The translations under genes and the position numbers were made by a program. Shown here piece after piece: positions 27,407-36,912 of a stretch of 64,000 nucleotides of DNA. Under the pieces are notes generated by a model that did not search any database, had not been told where the DNA came from, and worked only from the letters and a program-made list of their open reading frames with translations. This DNA comes from Candidatus Nanosynbacter sp. HMT-352. GTDB lineage: Bacteria > Patescibacteriota > Saccharimonadia > Saccharimonadales > Saccharimonadaceae. The DNA lies in assembly GCF_021222645.1 (NCBI RefSeq), contig NZ_CP089520.1, positions 496,001-560,000 of the forward strand. Reading direction: 5' to 3'. Within the stretch, counting starts at the first letter, position 1, and every line of letters begins with the position of its first letter.

Positions 27407-28225
27407 TCATAAATACGGCACAATTTCCTGACTATCAGAACCTTTACTCGACAAAAAATCAGTGGAATTATTTTTCGAATCAATAATATTTCCATCAATA
27501 AAACAGCGCCAAACAATTTTCACACCGCCTTTAATTGGCGAGCCTGCAGACTTTGAATTATTCCCCCAGCCAACAGTATCTGCGACTGACCCGTCCGAAC
27601 GAAACAACACAACAGATCCATCTCCCTGAGATAAACGTAGATTAGCATCAAACTTTATAGTGTCAGCAAGCGCTTTATTATTCGACAACACCAAAAATCC
27701 GTTCGCCAAAATTACTTCATCCTTGAAAATTTTTCCAACGGTTTTAGTTCCAGATCCAGCGTAATACTCTATTTTCCAACCAGCCAAATTAACATTCTGA
27801 TTCGTCGGATTATAAATCTCAACATATTTTTTATCCTGACTAATCTTTGAAATTAATATCGGAGCATTTTCTTCTGTTCTTCCATCTGGATTATCTATTT
27901 TTGGCGGATCAGATTCGGGGTTTGGCTCGGATTTTAAAGACTCATTGGTGGCAAGATTTTCACTCGGACTATTTGTAGACGAATTCTCCGTTGGAGTCTC
28001 GGGATTTTCACTTGATTGGGAAGATGAATTGCTATCGATCTGTTCCTTATCAACAACTGGATTTTTCACTTCCTCAGTCGATTTAAGACTATTATCAGCA
28101 GTCTGAGCGTCATCAACTTTCGACTCTTGAGTAGCACCTGAAGCGCCTTCCGCCAAAACCAACGGCGACGGCATTATTAGTGCCACGGCTAGTATCATAA
28201 GTAGTGTGTTGCGCAAATACTTCAT
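27407..28225 (-). CDS. Lamin-tail (LTD) domain surface protein, N-terminal part
   Basis: 272 residues from ATG 28225, with AAGGAG 7 nt upstream. Signal peptide (about 1-26), a Ser/Asn/Glu/Pro-rich stalk (27-115), then an LTD domain (about 120-260: ILISKISQDKKYVEIYNPT, LAGWKIEYYAG, LSQGDGSVVLF, DTVGWGNNSKSAGSP). It ends at TGA 27409-27407, but the same frame stays open for another 326 codons to 26426, giving a 599-codon composite with a second LTD, Cys repeats and a membrane anchor. Without read-through the product would be secreted and not anchored. Confidence 0.75.
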   Translation of the reverse strand: MKYLRNTLLMILAVALIMPSPLVLAEGASGATQESKVDDAQTADNSLKSTEEVKNPVVDKEQIDSNSSSQSSENPETPTENSSTNSPSENLATNESLKSEPNPESDPPKIDNPDGRTEENAPILISKISQDKKYVEIYNPTNQNVNLAGWKIEYYAGSGTKTVGKIFKDEVILANGFLVLSNNKALADTIKFDANLRLSQGDGSVVLFRSDGSVADTVGWGNNSKSAGSPIKGGVKIVWRCFIDGNIIDSKNNSTDFLSSKGSDSQEIVPYL

Positions 28226-28282
28226 GCTCGCTCCTTGCTTATGGTTAATCATCTTTAGTTTAGCGTACTTTTTGTCAAATTA

Positions 28283-28308
28283 AAAATCGCCCCAAAAAAG
28301 GAGCGATT
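28283..28308 (-). terminator. Terminator of yebC
   Basis: Read on the minus strand: AATCGC...GCGATT stem (28303-28308 with 28285-28290) extended by two G-C pairs around a mismatch, T-rich loop, then TTTTTAATTT. It lies 17 nt after the yebC stop. Confidence 0.7.
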
Positions 28309-28324
28309 ACTTAAAGCGATGATT

Positions 28325-29041
28325 TTATTCCGCTGTGATATCCGCGTTCGTATGAACATTCACAACATCATCCAAATCGTCCAGCGCATCAATCATTTTC
28401 ATCAATTTCTGTGCAGTTTCCATATCGGCAATTTCTATCGGCGTGTTGGCAATGTATCGCAGTTCCGCATCTTTAACCTTCAAGCCTTGTTCAGCCAATT
28501 TATTCCGTACGCTCGCCAAATCTTTCAACTCCGTATACACGATAATCTCGCCATCTTCCTCGACAGCATCTTCGGCGCCAGCGTCCAAAACTGCCAGCAA
28601 CAAATCTTCCCCGCTGCCTTCGATAGTAATGACACCTTTGCGCGTAAATTGGAACATCACACTACCAGCATCAGCAATTCGCCCGCCATTTTTAACCAGC
28701 GCAGTTTTTACTTCTGGCAATGTTCGATTACGATTATCTGTCGCCGTTTCAATAATAACACCCACGCCGCCAGGACCATAACCTTCGTAAGCAATTTCCT
28801 CCAAAGCCGCCGCACTCTTATCTGCAACTCGGTCAATTGCTCGCTGAATGTTTGCACTAGGCATGTTCGCAGCCTTAGCTTTTTCAATTGCCATCGCCAA
28901 ACTCGAGTTCAGCGCTGGGTCTGTGCCGCCACGTGCTGCAATAGCAATTTGATTGCCCAATTTCGTAAAAATCGCGCCGCGCTTAGCGTCAACAATCGCT
29001 TTTTGTCGGTGAGTTGTGGCCCATTTACTGTGTCCTGACAT
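28325..29041 (-). CDS. yebC: YebC/TACO1-family protein
   Basis: 238 residues. N-terminal signature SGHSKWATTHRQKAIVDAKRG, then NMPSANIQRAI, YEGYGPGGVGVIIE and TDNRNRT. The family includes DNA-binding regulators and factors that help ribosomes through proline-rich stretches. AGGAG site upstream. It neighbours ruvCAB as in many bacteria. Confidence 0.93.
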   Translation of the reverse strand: MSGHSKWATTHRQKAIVDAKRGAIFTKLGNQIAIAARGGTDPALNSSLAMAIEKAKAANMPSANIQRAIDRVADKSAAALEEIAYEGYGPGGVGVIIETATDNRNRTLPEVKTALVKNGGRIADAGSVMFQFTRKGVITIEGSGEDLLLAVLDAGAEDAVEEDGEIIVYTELKDLASVRNKLAEQGLKVKDAELRYIANTPIEIADMETAQKLMKMIDALDDLDDVVNVHTNADITAE

Positions 29042-29088
29042 AATTTCTCCTAAAGTTATTTGCTATTTCAATCTGTTACCATTATACA

Positions 29089-30540
29089 CTACTCCACAAT
29101 ATTTATCTTAGCGAGGTCCAATTTAGTTTGCTTTTTCATCCAAATCATTGCCAAAATTAGCGCCACATATAAAGCCGCACACTGCCACAAATTGATACTA
29201 ACCTCCATTTGAGCCCATTCAAATCCAGCCGTCCAATTGGTGACTTGAATCATATAGCCAAGTAGCCACGTTGTCGGAATTGCAATCAAAACGCCAATCA
29301 TCGGCACAAAAACCAGTACACCCGACATAAACGTCAGCAGCATCGCTAGCGGCACAAACGGCAAAATCAGCATATTCGCAATTAACGCCACATTGCTAAT
29401 AACACCAAAACTCATCATAAGTAGCGGCAATGTCATAATTTGCGCTGACAAAGTTTCAATTAAAATTTGTCGAAACGTGCCCGGCTCTTTATTGCCAAAA
29501 AAGTAAGAATGCAAAAGCGGCGCCAACATAATTACACCCGCGAAAGAAGCAAAACTTAATTGCCACCCCAAATCGCCCCAACCGAATTGCGGATTTATCA
29601 ATAGCGTGATTGCTGCCGACACAGGAAGCAGAATCAGTGGATGAATTGTCCGGCCGTAATACCACGCCGCCAGACTCAGTCCCGCCACCAAGCCAGCCCT
29701 CGACATACTAGGACTTAATCCGGTCACTGCCATAAAACCAATTATCATAACAGCCGCGCTGAGCATTGCTAAATATTTTGATCGCTTAGCGAATAATCGT
29801 CGCGCTAAACGAACTAAAATTGTTAAATTATAGCCGCTCGCTACCACGATATGCGTTAGTCCAGCAATTTTCAAATTGTCACTTAATTCAGCTGGCATAG
29901 CACGTCGCAATCCCAATAAAAATCCCAACCCTAGCGCAGATTCAGACTCTGGAACGTGAGTGCGAACTCGCCCTGCAAACCAATCACGAACTCCCACCGC
30001 CACATCACCCGGAACTGGTCTTTCGGCACTAATAATTTTCGCCCGATATACGCTTGCTGAAAAAGCCCCAAATCCCGCCGTCATTTTACCCTTAACTCTC
30101 ACAATATCACTGCGCTTAATTGAGTTTTTATCTGGCGTCGTCACCCAAATTTGTCCCGGCAATTTTTCATTATTCATCTGCAAATTGCCCAATCTAAGAA
30201 CCGTTTGACTATTTTTATCGAGATCAGGATCCTCCAAAACTTGACCTTGGATAATTGCAACTTTTCCGATTAGCGAATCATAAACCTCCACGCCTTTTCT
30301 GCCGATTTCACCGCGCCAAAGACCAATCAAAACTCCAGAAATAATTGCTAAAATCGCAAAAAATCGCCAGCGCCAAATTGCCACGATTACAAAAATAACC
30401 AGCCCGACCAATAAAAATAACGGGGTCACCGTAAACGACCGCGGTATGTAATGGATGGAAATTACGCCAATTGTCAGACCGAGGCACCACACCGCCACTA
30501 ACCAAGAAATATGCAACTTATTAAATAGCCAACTATTCAT
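29089..30540 (-). CDS. comEC: ComEC/Rec2-family DNA uptake channel, membrane domain only
   Basis: 483 residues. N-terminal spans, an OB-like DUF4131 region (about 85-165: QGQVLEDPDLDKNSQTVLR) and the Competence domain with about eight spans (LGFLLGLRRAMP, GLTHIVVASGYNLTI, TGLSPSMSRAG). It ends at about residue 483 with no metallo-beta-lactamase domain, which full ComEC proteins carry. It transports single-stranded DNA across the membrane in competence; together with the pilus genes this points to natural transformation. Confidence 0.88.
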   Translation of the reverse strand: MNSWLFNKLHISWLVAVWCLGLTIGVISIHYIPRSFTVTPLFLLVGLVIFVIVAIWRWRFFAILAIISGVLIGLWRGEIGRKGVEVYDSLIGKVAIIQGQVLEDPDLDKNSQTVLRLGNLQMNNEKLPGQIWVTTPDKNSIKRSDIVRVKGKMTAGFGAFSASVYRAKIISAERPVPGDVAVGVRDWFAGRVRTHVPESESALGLGFLLGLRRAMPAELSDNLKIAGLTHIVVASGYNLTILVRLARRLFAKRSKYLAMLSAAVMIIGFMAVTGLSPSMSRAGLVAGLSLAAWYYGRTIHPLILLPVSAAITLLINPQFGWGDLGWQLSFASFAGVIMLAPLLHSYFFGNKEPGTFRQILIETLSAQIMTLPLLMMSFGVISNVALIANMLILPFVPLAMLLTFMSGVLVFVPMIGVLIAIPTTWLLGYMIQVTNWTAGFEWAQMEVSINLWQCAALYVALILAMIWMKKQTKLDLAKINIVE

Positions 30541-30569
30541 ACTTAAAGTATATCTGGATCTAAAGCCAT

Positions 30570-30593
30570 AAAAAAGACTCCGCCAAGGGAGTC
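30570..30593 (-). terminator. Terminator after tRNA-Lys
   Basis: Minus strand: GACTCC/GGAGTC stem (30593-30588 with 30581-30576), 6-nt loop, then TTTTTT. It lies directly downstream of the tRNA. Confidence 0.75.
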
Positions 30594-30604
30594 GATTTCA
30601 AATT

Positions 30605-30681
30605 TGGAGGGTCCACCGGGGCTTGAACCCGGGACACCCTGCTTAAAAGGCAGGTGCTCTAACCAGCTGAGCTATGGACCC
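30605..30681 (-). tRNA. tRNA-Lys (anticodon UUU)
   Basis: 77 nt with encoded CCA. Acceptor GGGTCCA/TGGACCC, D arm GCTC AGCTGGTTA GAGC, anticodon stem CCTGC/GCAGG with loop CTTTTAA (anticodon TTT), T arm CCGGG TTCAAGC CCCGG. The discriminator reads T on the DNA, unusual for tRNA-Lys, where A is common. Confidence 0.95.
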
Positions 30682-30728
30682 ATTCGGAATATCCGCTTTC
30701 TTCATCCTAGCACAAACCAACACAAAGG

Positions 30729-31208
30729 TCAATGCTTAGCAAGTTTATGTCCGCCAGTATGTAGTGAAAAAATATCAATTAGACCACACACCAGACCAAA
30801 CGTAGCCACATACCGCCAATTATTCGCGAAAATCCTATACAGCTCCAGCGCCTGTCCGTCTAGTGATATATATTTTCCCAGAGGAGCCACCAATAGCGCT
30901 GCTGTCAAAAACGCAATTCCCACCGCCGAGACAATTCTCTCATGTTTTTTCTGATATCTCGGACCACTTAGAAGAAGCATAATTAACGGAACCAACGTTA
31001 AGACTAATCCCGAAATTACACCATTTGGCAATAAACCATCTTCCAATTTCAAACTATCCAACACTCCCGCCAGCCAATTGCCCCACCATTCTGATAGTAA
31101 AAACCCCGTCGCCAATGCCAACGCCAATGGACCAAATCTTCGAGATGAAACAAATGCAACCGCAAAAACAGTTACTAAAATTGCTCCAAATAGAATTATC
31201 ACACTCAT
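30729..31208 (-). CDS. Multi-span membrane protein, unknown function
   Basis: 159 residues with four predicted spans, SSRRFGPLALALATGFLLSEWW near the N-terminus. Its layout recalls CvpA-like proteins but no decisive motif is visible. Its ATG overlaps the DUF192 gene stop by 4 nt, so the two are coupled. Confidence 0.6.
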   Translation of the reverse strand: MSVIILFGAILVTVFAVAFVSSRRFGPLALALATGFLLSEWWGNWLAGVLDSLKLEDGLLPNGVISGLVLTLVPLIMLLLSGPRYQKKHERIVSAVGIAFLTAALLVAPLGKYISLDGQALELYRIFANNWRYVATFGLVCGLIDIFSLHTGGHKLAKH

Positions 31209-31696
31209 TTATCCTCCTCTAAATCAAATTTTACCAGTGACCCAACCGTGGCGCTCGCACGTTTAGCAACTCCTGCCTTCACCTCCAGTACGTACTTTGC
31301 GGGAACCGGTGGAGCATATTTTTCATACGGCTCAGCGTCTGGTTTGACGCTATGTTTTACATAGACGACGCGCTTTTTATCATTAATCCAAATCATGTCA
31401 ACTGAAAACTTCATATCTTTCATCCACATTTTATGATGATCGTTATAGTCAAATACAAACAGCATGGCATAATTCTCATCAATTCCCAGCCTCCCGGACA
31501 AACCTTTCCGCTGTGATTCTTCGTCATTAGCAATTTCCGCCCGAAGCATCGTCTTATTCAAGTATATCATTTCCGTTTTTGGCGAAACCGTTCGAAAAGC
31601 ATAAAAAATTGCCCCACCAATAACCGTCAGCATACCGCAGATAAATATCCATTTGATGACAGTCTGAGTTACTGTCGAGCGACGAGACTCGTCCAT
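31205..31696 (-). CDS. DUF192 (UPF0127) membrane-anchored protein
   Basis: 163 residues: N-terminal span (about 14-36), then a DUF192 domain: EIANDEESQRKGLSGR, MLFVFDYNDHHKMWMKDMKFSVDMIWI, AKYVLEVKAG. Function is unknown in this family. TATAAT 6 nt before the ATG suggests a leaderless mRNA. Confidence 0.85.
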   Translation of the reverse strand: MDESRRSTVTQTVIKWIFICGMLTVIGGAIFYAFRTVSPKTEMIYLNKTMLRAEIANDEESQRKGLSGRLGIDENYAMLFVFDYNDHHKMWMKDMKFSVDMIWINDKKRVVYVKHSVKPDAEPYEKYAPPVPAKYVLEVKAGVAKRASATVGSLVKFDLEEDK

Positions 31697-31720
31697 AAAC
31701 CTATTATAACAAGTTTATGC

Positions 31721-32638
31721 CTAAGCGCCGATTTTATCTTTTTTATTACCACGCTTGGCGTTTCGCTCAATATACTCAATTATCTTTCCAGCCACATTTC
31801 GGCGAGTAATTTTCTCAATTCCAAATCCTGGACTAGCATTAACTTCCAGCACCAAAGCGCCACGGCTTGATCTCATGAAGTCGACTCCAGCAACTGTCAA
31901 TCCCATTGCCTTAGCAGCTTTCACACACATTTTACGCTCGGCGTCCGTTAACTTAACGCTAGCACCTTCGCCACCTTTGTGTAAATTACTACGAAAATCA
32001 TCATCCAGACTCTGCCGCTTCATACTAGCTACCACTTGACTACCAACCACAAAAGCTCGAATATCGACACCAGCCGACTCTCTAATAAACTCCTGAAGTA
32101 GCACGTTCGTGCCGTCCGAGTTGGTCAAATAGAACGCCTGAAGAACCGACTTGGCAGCCTTTTTAGTTTCCGCCAAAACCACGCCATTTCCGTGTGTACC
32201 ACGCGCCAACTTAATAATCACCGGCATACCACCAATCTCTTCAATGAGCGAATCAATGTCAGTTGCGTTTCGGGAAAAGACCGTCTTCGGAATTGACACT
32301 CCCGCTTTAACTAATAACTGTGTTGAGCGCAATTTATCCCGCGCCCTAGTAATTGCAATCGAGCGATTCATAAAAAACGCCTTCGGGTACATCATCTCCA
32401 ATTGACGCAAAACCGCTGTTCCGTACTTTGTCATATGGCTTGCGATTCGCGGAATCACCACGTCAAATTCACCAATCTCCTTACCCTTGTAAATGACCGT
32501 CGGGTGCTTTTCGTCAATTGAAACGTAACAGTTTTTATACTTAATAACTTTAACTTGATGACCGCGTTTTTCAGCCTCTTCTTTCAGGCGAAGCGTCGAA
32601 TAATTAATGTTGCCGTTGGATAAGATTGCAATTCGCAT
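31721..32638 (-). CDS. RimK-family ATP-grasp glutamate ligase
   Basis: 305 residues. Pre-ATP-grasp domain (AILSNGN, DVVIPRIASHMTKYGTAVLRQLE), then ATP-grasp with RARDKLRSTQLLVKAGVSIPKT, VIIKLARGTHGNGVVLAE, LQEFIRESAGVDIRAFVVG and the metal-binding VLEVNASPGFGIEK. Members add glutamates to ribosomal protein bS6 or to F420/tetrahydromethanopterin-type substrates. It is coupled (TAATG) to a retropepsin-like protease, the known RimK-partner arrangement. Confidence 0.88.
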   Translation of the reverse strand: MRIAILSNGNINYSTLRLKEEAEKRGHQVKVIKYKNCYVSIDEKHPTVIYKGKEIGEFDVVIPRIASHMTKYGTAVLRQLEMMYPKAFFMNRSIAITRARDKLRSTQLLVKAGVSIPKTVFSRNATDIDSLIEEIGGMPVIIKLARGTHGNGVVLAETKKAAKSVLQAFYLTNSDGTNVLLQEFIRESAGVDIRAFVVGSQVVASMKRQSLDDDFRSNLHKGGEGASVKLTDAERKMCVKAAKAMGLTVAGVDFMRSSRGALVLEVNASPGFGIEKITRRNVAGKIIEYIERNAKRGNKKDKIGA

Positions 32639-33144
32639 TATTTTTCTTCACCTTTCTGATGATATTTTTTATAAAATTCGTATGGATTCAATTTTATTTC
32701 TTCATTAAGACTAGTAGTTACGGACGGTTTTTTCCTGCGAACATTTTTTCTTGATACGTCCACTAGGAATTTTCCAGAAATCGACCGTCTTCCGATTAAC
32801 ACAGGGAATTCATTCTTCGACCGATCAGACAAATTCATCAACATTTTAATTTTTCGCCCACTAATTTTTACCCAAAAATGTGTCCGGTAACGAATCTGCT
32901 CATGCCCAGACGAACTACGCACCCTCGCCACCGAATAATCAGTTCTCTTAAATATCTTACCGTTATAATACGGCGAACCTTCGCCAAACAGAGAAAATTT
33001 CAACACTCCATCTTTATCAATGCTAATATTACTCGCCCAAACTGCACTTGAATCAGCCCCCGTATCAATTTTAGCTGGAACTTTTTGTGCTCGCTCGCCA
33101 AAATCTACAAACTCAGTTGACCCAATAACGGTTTTCTCTTTCAT
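32638..33144 (-). CDS. RimK-associated retropepsin-like protease (RimB-type)
   Basis: 168 residues. The aspartyl protease motif AKIDTGADSSAVWA (about 25-38) and FPVLIGRRSI flap-side segment match the family formerly called ATP-dependent zinc proteases, which pair with RimK ligases and remove or process the added glutamates. Overlaps the ligase gene by 1 nt. CATAAT 8 nt before the ATG suggests a near-leaderless start. Confidence 0.82.
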   Translation of the reverse strand: MKEKTVIGSTEFVDFGERAQKVPAKIDTGADSSAVWASNISIDKDGVLKFSLFGEGSPYYNGKIFKRTDYSVARVRSSSGHEQIRYRTHFWVKISGRKIKMLMNLSDRSKNEFPVLIGRRSISGKFLVDVSRKNVRRKKPSVTTSLNEEIKLNPYEFYKKYHQKGEEK

Positions 33145-33199
33145 ACGTCAATATTATGGCATAATTTATGATATATATCAATATCTAAGCTATGCTTAC

Positions 33200-34309
33200 C
33201 TACGAAAACAGTCCTCGTTTTTTCGCGCCCCTAAACTGCTCCAAAAGCTCCTTCTGCTTTTTGGTCAATTTGGTTGGCGTATCAACAATAACACCCACAA
33301 TATGCGGACCACGAGATTCACTATGTAAGTGCGGCACGCCATGACCCGACAACTTGAAGTCGGTGCCACTCTGAGTGCCTGCTGGGATTTTCATCGTTAT
33401 CACGCCATCCACAGTCTCCACATCAATCTCCGTTCCCAGTGCTGCATCAACCATAGAAATATGCTCTTCGCTAAGAATAATATTACCTTCACGAGTGAAT
33501 TTTTTATGCGCCTTAACGCGAATGTGGACATACAAATCACCTCTACTACCACCAGCAACTGCTTCGCCACGATCTCGCAGACGAATTGTCGCGCCATCAT
33601 CAATCCCTGCCGGAATTTTAATAGTGATATCCTGATTCTGTCGGGTCGTGCCTTTTCCTCGACAAACTGAACATTCTTTTTCAGGAACTTTTCCCTTACC
33701 GTGACAAGTTTCACAAACAACCGCTTGCTGAATTTGCCCAAACAGCGAATTCATCGTTCGAGTTTGCTGACCCGCTCCCTTACAAGTTGGGCACGTTTTC
33801 ATACCAAACCCTGGCTCGGCACCATCGCCATGACAATGCTCACATTCAACATCCAACATTAAACTAATTTTCTTTTCTACACCAAATACCGCGTCCTCAA
33901 AACTTAATGTTACACTAGTTTCAACATCACGCCCACGCGAACGACCATTTCCAGAACCGCCAGCTGCACCACCGAAGAATTGGCTAAAAATATCACCTAG
34001 TCCACCGTCACCAAAATCAAAGTGAACGTTTTGACCGCCGAATCCACCAAATCCTTCAAACGGATTGCCAGAAAATCCGCCACCAGAAGAGCCACCAACG
34101 CCAGCATGACCAAATTGATCATAACGCTGTCGCTTCTGTTTGTCTTTCAGAACCTCATAGGCTTCATTAATTTCCTTAAATTTAGCCTCGTCGCCACCCT
34201 GTTTGTCAGGATGATATTTAATTGCTAATTTACGAAAAGCCTTTTTTATCTCATCTTCAGAAGCGGTCTTTGGAACGCCCAATATTTCATAATAATCACG
34301 CTTGCTCAT
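33200..34309 (-). CDS. dnaJ: Chaperone DnaJ
   Basis: 369 residues. J domain with HPD ([10 protein letters not shown]), Gly/Phe-rich region with [16 protein letters not shown], four zinc-finger repeats ([32 protein letters not shown]) and the C-terminal substrate domains. Co-chaperone of DnaK. Its own promoter (TATAAT 9 nt before ATG) is covered by a perfect CIRCE operator, and dnaK has its own terminator, so dnaJ is a separate transcript. Confidence 0.97.
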   Translation of the reverse strand: MSKRDYYEILGVPKTASEDEIKKAFRKLAIKYHPDKQGGDEAKFKEINEAYEVLKDKQKRQRYDQFGHAGVGGSSGGGFSGNPFEGFGGFGGQNVHFDFGDGGLGDIFSQFFGGAAGGSGNGRSRGRDVETSVTLSFEDAVFGVEKKISLMLDVECEHCHGDGAEPGFGMKTCPTCKGAGQQTRTMNSLFGQIQQAVVCETCHGKGKVPEKECSVCRGKGTTRQNQDITIKIPAGIDDGATIRLRDRGEAVAGGSRGDLYVHIRVKAHKKFTREGNIILSEEHISMVDAALGTEIDVETVDGVITMKIPAGTQSGTDFKLSGHGVPHLHSESRGPHIVGVIVDTPTKLTKKQKELLEQFRGAKKRGLFS

Positions 34310-34329
34310 ACCTTATATATTATACGCGT

Positions 34330-34356
34330 TTAGCACTCTCAGTGCAAGAGTGCTAA
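34330..34356. promoter_or_regulatory. CIRCE operator upstream of dnaJ
   Basis: Perfect TTAGCACTC-N9-GAGTGCTAA, just upstream of the dnaJ -10 box (34324-34319, minus). HrcA binding would block the promoter. Confidence 0.93.
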
Positions 34357-34360
34357 GTCC

Positions 34361-34393
34361 AAAAAAAGGCCACTCTTTTTATCGAGCAGCCTT
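34361..34393 (-). terminator. Terminator of dnaK
   Basis: Minus strand: AAGGCTGCTC/GAGTGGCCTT, 10 pairs with two wobbles, A-rich loop, followed by seven T. It lies 20 nt after the dnaK stop and separates dnaK from dnaJ. Confidence 0.85.
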
Positions 34394-34412
34394 CTTCGTA
34401 AATACGTTAAGT

Positions 34413-36302
34413 TTATTTCTCGTCGACAATTTCACCTTCGACTGGCTCGTCTTTATCAGACTTTTCGTCGCCAGCTTCGTCAGCTTTTTTATCATCAGTT
34501 GATTGTCGATACATCTTAGCCCCAATTGGCATAATCGCGTCATTCAAGGCTTTAATTGCAGCGTCCAATTCATCCTTATCTTCAGAATCTTTGTGCTTTT
34601 CAGCCTCTTCGACAGCTTTTTCAATCGCTTGCTTATCATTGTCAGAAATCTTATCTTTGAATTCGTCTGGCATTTTCTTTGCCTGATAAATAGCGTTTTC
34701 AAGCTGATTCTTCGTATCGACAGTTTCGCGTTTTTTCTTGTCTTCGTCCGCGTGAAGTTCGGCTTCTTTTTGCGCCTTCTCAATATCTTCCTTGCTCATA
34801 TTGCCAGAGTTTTGGATAGTGATTGATTGCTCTTTGCCTGTTCCCTTGTCTTTGGCTGTAACGTTAAGAATACCGTTGGCGTCAATATTAAAGGTCACTT
34901 CAATTTGAGGCACGCCGCGTGGCGCTGGCGCAATACCGTCAAGCACAAAACGACCCAAACTCTTATTGTCATTAGCAAACTCACGCTCACCCTGAAGAAC
35001 GTGAATTTCCACCTGAGGCTGGTTATCAGCAGCTGTTGAGAAAACTTCACTCTTGCTTGTTGGAATTGTAGTGTTTCGATCAATCAACTTAGTCGATACA
35101 CCGCCCATCGTCTCAATTCCAAGAGAAAGCGGAGTCACATCCAGAAGTAACACATCCTTAACATCACCAGCCAAGACACCACCTTGAATTGCAGCACCAA
35201 CAGCTACAACCTCATCTGGGTTCACGCCTTGCATCGGATCTTTTCCAAAGAAATTCTTCACACGCTCAACCACAGCTGGCATACGAGTCATTCCGCCAAC
35301 CATAACTACATTGTTAATGTCGGACTTAGAAAGTTTGGCATCCTTCAAAGCCTTTTCTACTGGGCCATCCAAGCGATCCAATAGATCCTTAACCAAATCT
35401 TCCAACTTAGCGCGACTCAAGCTCATCTCAAAGTGCTTTGGACCATCAGCATCAGCAGTGATAAATGGAATGTTGACTTCATATTCAGTAACCGTCGACA
35501 ATTCTTTCTTCGCCTTTTCAGCCTCATCCTTCAAGCGCTGCATCGCCGCATTATCTTTACGAAGATCAATTCCCTCCTTCGACTTGAAGTCATCCAAGAA
35601 GTAATTGACAATAGCGTTGTCGAAATCTTCACCACCAAGGTGTGTATCACCATTGGTTGCCTTAACCTCAAACACGCCGTCGCCTAGTTCCAACACCGAC
35701 ACGTCAAACGTACCGCCACCAAGGTCGAATACTACGATAGTTTCGTCATTCTTACCCTTTTCCAGACCGTACGCCAAAGCTGCAGCTGTTGGTTCGTTGA
35801 TAATACGTTTAACTTCCAATCCAGCAATTTTACCAGCGTCCTTAGTTGCTTGGCGCTGTGAATCGTCAAAGTACGCTGGCACCGTAATCACTGCCTCTGT
35901 CACCTTTTCACCCAAGAAAGCTTCGGCGTCAGCCTTGATCTTACTAAGAATCATTGCTGAAACTTCTTCTGGCGTGTATTCCTTATCGCCCATTTCGACT
36001 GCCACGCCAGTACCTTTTTTAACAATCTTGTACGGCATGATATCCAAGTCTTTTTGCACTTCCTTGTCATCAAACTTACGACCAATCAAACGCTTAACGC
36101 CGTAAATCGTGTTTTTTGGGTTTGTTACACGCTGACGCTGAGCAACTTGACCGACGAGTCGTTCGCCCTTTTTATTAACCGCAACTACAGATGGTGTAGT
36201 ACGATTACCTTCGGCATTAGAAATTACCTCTGGTTTTCCAGCTAACATATACGCAAATGCGCTGTTGGTTGTACCGAGGTCAATACCAATAATTTTACCC
36301 AT
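34413..36302 (-). CDS. dnaK: Chaperone DnaK (Hsp70)
   Basis: 629 residues. [12 protein letters not shown] at the N-terminus, [25 protein letters not shown], linker [19 protein letters not shown], and an acidic disordered C-terminus. ATP-driven folding chaperone. Two CIRCE elements lie between grpE and dnaK, so it has its own heat-inducible promoter. Confidence 0.98.
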   Translation of the reverse strand: MGKIIGIDLGTTNSAFAYMLAGKPEVISNAEGNRTTPSVVAVNKKGERLVGQVAQRQRVTNPKNTIYGVKRLIGRKFDDKEVQKDLDIMPYKIVKKGTGVAVEMGDKEYTPEEVSAMILSKIKADAEAFLGEKVTEAVITVPAYFDDSQRQATKDAGKIAGLEVKRIINEPTAAALAYGLEKGKNDETIVVFDLGGGTFDVSVLELGDGVFEVKATNGDTHLGGEDFDNAIVNYFLDDFKSKEGIDLRKDNAAMQRLKDEAEKAKKELSTVTEYEVNIPFITADADGPKHFEMSLSRAKLEDLVKDLLDRLDGPVEKALKDAKLSKSDINNVVMVGGMTRMPAVVERVKNFFGKDPMQGVNPDEVVAVGAAIQGGVLAGDVKDVLLLDVTPLSLGIETMGGVSTKLIDRNTTIPTSKSEVFSTAADNQPQVEIHVLQGEREFANDNKSLGRFVLDGIAPAPRGVPQIEVTFNIDANGILNVTAKDKGTGKEQSITIQNSGNMSKEDIEKAQKEAELHADEDKKKRETVDTKNQLENAIYQAKKMPDEFKDKISDNDKQAIEKAVEEAEKHKDSEDKDELDAAIKALNDAIMPIGAKMYRQSTDDKKADEAGDEKSDKDEPVEGEIVDEK

Positions 36303-36353
36303 ATGATTCCCCTTTCTATTATGATCACATCTGGTCTATATCTTATATTCATT

Positions 36354-36380
36354 CTAGCACTCTTTCGTGGCGAGTGCCAA
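36354..36380. promoter_or_regulatory. Second CIRCE-like operator upstream of dnaK (imperfect)
   Basis: CTAGCACTC-N9-GAGTGCCAA: two changes from consensus, the same variant half-sites as the hrcA operator. It lies between the perfect CIRCE and the dnaK start. Confidence 0.85.
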
Positions 36381-36398
36381 CTATCTCAGTATAAATAA

Positions 36399-36425
36399 TT
36401 AGCACTCTCATGTCAAGAGTGCTAA
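36399..36425. promoter_or_regulatory. CIRCE operator upstream of dnaK (perfect)
   Basis: TTAGCACTC-N9-GAGTGCTAA in the 145-bp grpE-dnaK gap. Together with 36354-36380 it forms a tandem operator. Confidence 0.93.
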
Positions 36426-36447
36426 TCGCTGTTTTTTCGCAATCATA

Positions 36448-36912
36448 TTACTGACGAGTGACTTTTACCATTGCGTCGCGAATAACTGATCCGTTCAAAG
36501 TATAGCCGGCGCGAAGCTCCTCGGCAATAACTTCCTTATCGCCATCCGTCGATTCGTCAAATTGAACAGCCTGATGAAATTCCGGATTAAACAGAGTTCC
36601 GGGTTTAGCGTCAATTTTCTCCAAACCAATCTCCTTCAATTGCTTGTCAAGCTGCTTGCTCAGACCAGCCACACCCTTAACCCACGCATTATCTTGAAGT
36701 TCCTCTGGGACGTTGGCGACAGCTCGCTCAATCGTATCAATGACTGGCAACAATTTCATCACCGACTTAGTTTGACCCATCTCATGCGCTGATTGTTTTT
36801 CCGCCTCCACGCGCTTACGATAATTCTCAAAATCCGCTCGAGTTCGCTGCAAATCCGACGTCAGCTCAGCAACTTCTTTCTCTAAATCTTCAGCTTTTTT
36901 ATTCTTCGTCAT
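36448..36912 (-). CDS. grpE: Nucleotide exchange factor GrpE
   Basis: 154 residues: N-terminal coiled coil (about 1-50, ADFENYRKRVEAEK), then the beta domain with NPEFHQAVQ, GYTLNGSVIRDAMVKV. ADP release factor for DnaK. Its ATG overlaps the stop of a small membrane protein gene that separates it from hrcA. Confidence 0.95.
   Translation of the reverse strand: MTKNKKAEDLEKEVAELTSDLQRTRADFENYRKRVEAEKQSAHEMGQTKSVMKLLPVIDTIERAVANVPEELQDNAWVKGVAGLSKQLDKQLKEIGLEKIDAKPGTLFNPEFHQAVQFDESTDGDKEVIAEELRAGYTLNGSVIRDAMVKVTRQ

Noticed and set aside
27407-27409. TGA recoded as glycine, as in Absconditabacteria and Gracilibacteria
   Set aside because: TGA ends pilC, pilO and pncB in this window at sensible places, so the code is standard.
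28319-29038. 239-codon open frame opposite yebC
   Set aside because: Antisense shadow of a well-supported gene, with low-complexity composition.
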